From contig NZ_SNWM01000003.1 of NCBI RefSeq assembly GCF_004362245.1, positions 248,001 to 312,000 of the forward strand: a DNA stretch of 64,000 bases, written 5' to 3'. Shown in pieces: positions 63,076 through 64,000 of the stretch (positions are counted from its first letter, which is position 1; each line of letters begins with the position of its first letter). The translations under genes and the position numbers were made by a program. The notes under the pieces were generated by a model. That model did not search any database. It saw only the letters and a program-made list of their open reading frames with translations, and was not told the origin of the DNA. This stretch comes from Pedobacter duraquae. GTDB lineage: Bacteria > Bacteroidota > Bacteroidia > Sphingobacteriales > Sphingobacteriaceae.

Positions 63076-63597
63076 TTACTTTTTAGGTTTTATTTCTGCG
63101 ATCGTACCATTGTAGGAGATGGACTGCCTATTGCTGTTGTTGACGGTAAGTGTGGCGTATCCATTTTCTGTGATATATAAGGTCATACGCTGACTGTCTT
63201 TTACATCTTTTGGATCTATCGTGATGATCCAGTTTTTCTTTTTCTTAACGCTGGTATATTTAAAATTTTTTGATTTGAATTTCGTGCCCGCATCATCGGG
63301 ATTAAGCGTTGCGGTGAAGGCTCTACCATAATAGGGCAGGTAAGCTACAACACTATCTTTAGTGATCTGGAGATCGTAGTTTGATCCGCTGAGGTTGATA
63401 TTACTGCCGGTATTGCCGGGTAAGCGACTCATGATGCGGTTGATATCGGCACTGGACATCGGCATCGCGTTGGTCGCATTAAAAAGAAAATTCTGTGCTT
63501 CTACCAGCTGGCGTGTTTTTGCCGAATCAGTTTGCGCTTTGGTATTCAGCGTACTTATCGCCAGGATGGTAAGTGCCAATAACAGTGACTTTTTCAT
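63076..63597 (-). CDS. Secreted DUF4251 protein
   Basis: A 173-residue exported protein (signal peptide MKKSLLLALTILAISTLNTKAQ). Residues 30-170 fit DUF4251: an NFLFNATNAMPMSSA start, YLPYYGRAF, and a C-terminal beta part (ITIDPKDVKDSQRMTLYI). The family is confined to Bacteroidota as far as I know and has no known function. It is tail-to-tail with the cyclotransferase gene with no spacer. Confidence 0.88.
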   Translation of the reverse strand: MKKSLLLALTILAISTLNTKAQTDSAKTRQLVEAQNFLFNATNAMPMSSADINRIMSRLPGNTGSNINLSGSNYDLQITKDSVVAYLPYYGRAFTATLNPDDAGTKFKSKNFKYTSVKKKKNWIITIDPKDVKDSQRMTLYITENGYATLTVNNSNRQSISYNGTIAEIKPKK

Positions 63598-63737
63598 GTG
63601 TTTATATTTGATGTGTGTTACTAATTTAACTCTTTTTTAGGTAAAAGGTTTAAAATCAGTTAGCATAGATTCGAAATATGACAAAAAGAAGTTTTGGTAA
63701 TTCAGATCATCTACTACACGTTTAAGGTCAGAATTTG

Positions 63738-63773
63738 AGCTAGCCTTAAAAATTCGATTTTTTGAGGTTAGCT
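63738..63773. other. Long imperfect hairpin in the gap upstream of the DUF4251 gene
   Basis: Fifteen-base arms at 63738-63752 and 63759-63773 (agctagcc... and ...ggttagct) pair throughout, allowing two G-T pairs. It lies 141 bases upstream of the DUF4251 start. With no T-run fit, it may be a regulatory leader structure or decayed repeat. Confidence 0.4.
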
Positions 63774-63814
63774 TAGTATGTATCCTTTCAGCATAGTTTG
63801 AGGGAAATGGGCAC

Positions 63815-63858
63815 AAAAAAGCCCCGCAAATAGCTATATCTATTTGCAGGGCTTTTTT
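63815..63858 (-). terminator. Terminator of the right-edge gene
   Basis: A 19-base stem with one mismatch (aaaaaagccccgcaaatag against its partner) has A6/T6 flanks and a 6-base loop. It lies 12 bases after the stop codon of the truncated minus-strand gene. Confidence 0.9.
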
Positions 63859-63869
63859 GGTTGTGTTGA

Positions 63870-63998
63870 TTAGTTAAAATCTGCAGCTGTTAGTGGCGCG
63901 TTCACTTTAACTTCTTTAATGTTCATCACAAATTCCTGATTGCCTTGTGGCGTCTGAACGCTTTGTGAGATTTTGTATGGGATCAGAACAGTGCCAGT
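63870..63998 (-). CDS. C-terminal end of an unidentified gene (partial)
   Basis: The last 42 residues of a minus-strand protein whose 5' part lies beyond the window (...GTVLIPYKISQSVQTPQGNQ..., ending TAADFN). The frame is open to the edge and ends 12 bases before a strong terminator, which supports it as a real gene. Too little remains to name a family. Confidence 0.75.
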   Translation of the reverse strand, partial: TGTVLIPYKISQSVQTPQGNQEFVMNIKEVKVNAPLTAADFN

Positions 63999-64000
63999 TT

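Overview
The window is chromosomal DNA of a Bacteroidota bacterium, most likely a Pedobacter-like member of the Sphingobacteriaceae. The support is a set of lineage traits: a TonB-dependent receptor with a carboxypeptidase-regulatory-like N-terminus, a BlaI/BlaR1 pair whose BlaR1 carries a TonB C-terminal domain, LytS/LytTR signalling, TPR-histidine kinases, DUF4251 and DUF4369/TlpA proteins, weak use of Shine-Dalgarno sequences, promoter-like TAnnTTTG boxes, and the gene order miaB - sigma54 activator - lptE - TPR protein - secG - groES - groEL. There is no phage, insertion sequence, CRISPR array, tRNA or rRNA. Genes are dense, and only one gap exceeds 300 bases (47347-47728).

Layout. 1-2980: end of sdhC, then sdhA and sdhB (respiratory complex II). 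2981-8361: blaI/blaR1-like pair with a perfect palindrome upstream, then two divergent secreted M28 peptidases. 8390-12261: an ABC-2 exporter operon headed by a 58-residue membrane protein, divergent from a LytS kinase/LytTR regulator pair, with a direct repeat of LytTR type between them. 12266-19832: lipid and general metabolism (PlsC, Nudix, TonB-dependent receptor, thioredoxin-like protein, ClpS, FabH-like synthase, DECR-type dienoyl-CoA reductase, enoyl-CoA hydratase). 19842-25295: two tandem paralogues of about 900 residues combining MG2 and TonB-plug modules. 25361-29482: dcd, a phosphopantetheinyl transferase, lipB, an SGNH lipoprotein, sdaA. 29569-36765: the groEL-to-miaB cluster (all minus). 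36906-40538: a tandem pair of membrane-anchored AsmA-like proteins.

40629-41367 is the most unusual part: a consensus promoter drives a roughly 70-nt structured RNA ending in a strong terminator, and an AT-rich NYN-domain nuclease gene begins 10 bases after its T-run. 41417-46113 holds ilvE, a phosphoserine phosphatase fused to a stripped-down 3-phosphoglycerate dehydrogenase plus ACT domain, an NAD-dependent epimerase, and an arginase-fold protein with a degraded metal site. 46198-49813 holds a TlpA-like thioredoxin, an 11-bp-periodic repeat hairpin and an orphan TPR histidine kinase. 49979-55472: DUF2071 protein, purD (minus), secA. 55542-63075 is one co-directional, mostly overlapping run: SPOR protein, M20 amidohydrolase, secreted unknown, serine hydrolase, dnaG, yraN, glutaminyl cyclase lipoprotein. 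The window closes with a DUF4251 protein and the 3' end of an unidentified gene.

Most of the window is core housekeeping. The best candidates for something undescribed are the RNA-NYN unit, the SerB-SerA(delta NAD domain)-ACT fusion, the barrel-less plug proteins with a homogenised 3' end, and the 11-bp-unit hairpin array.
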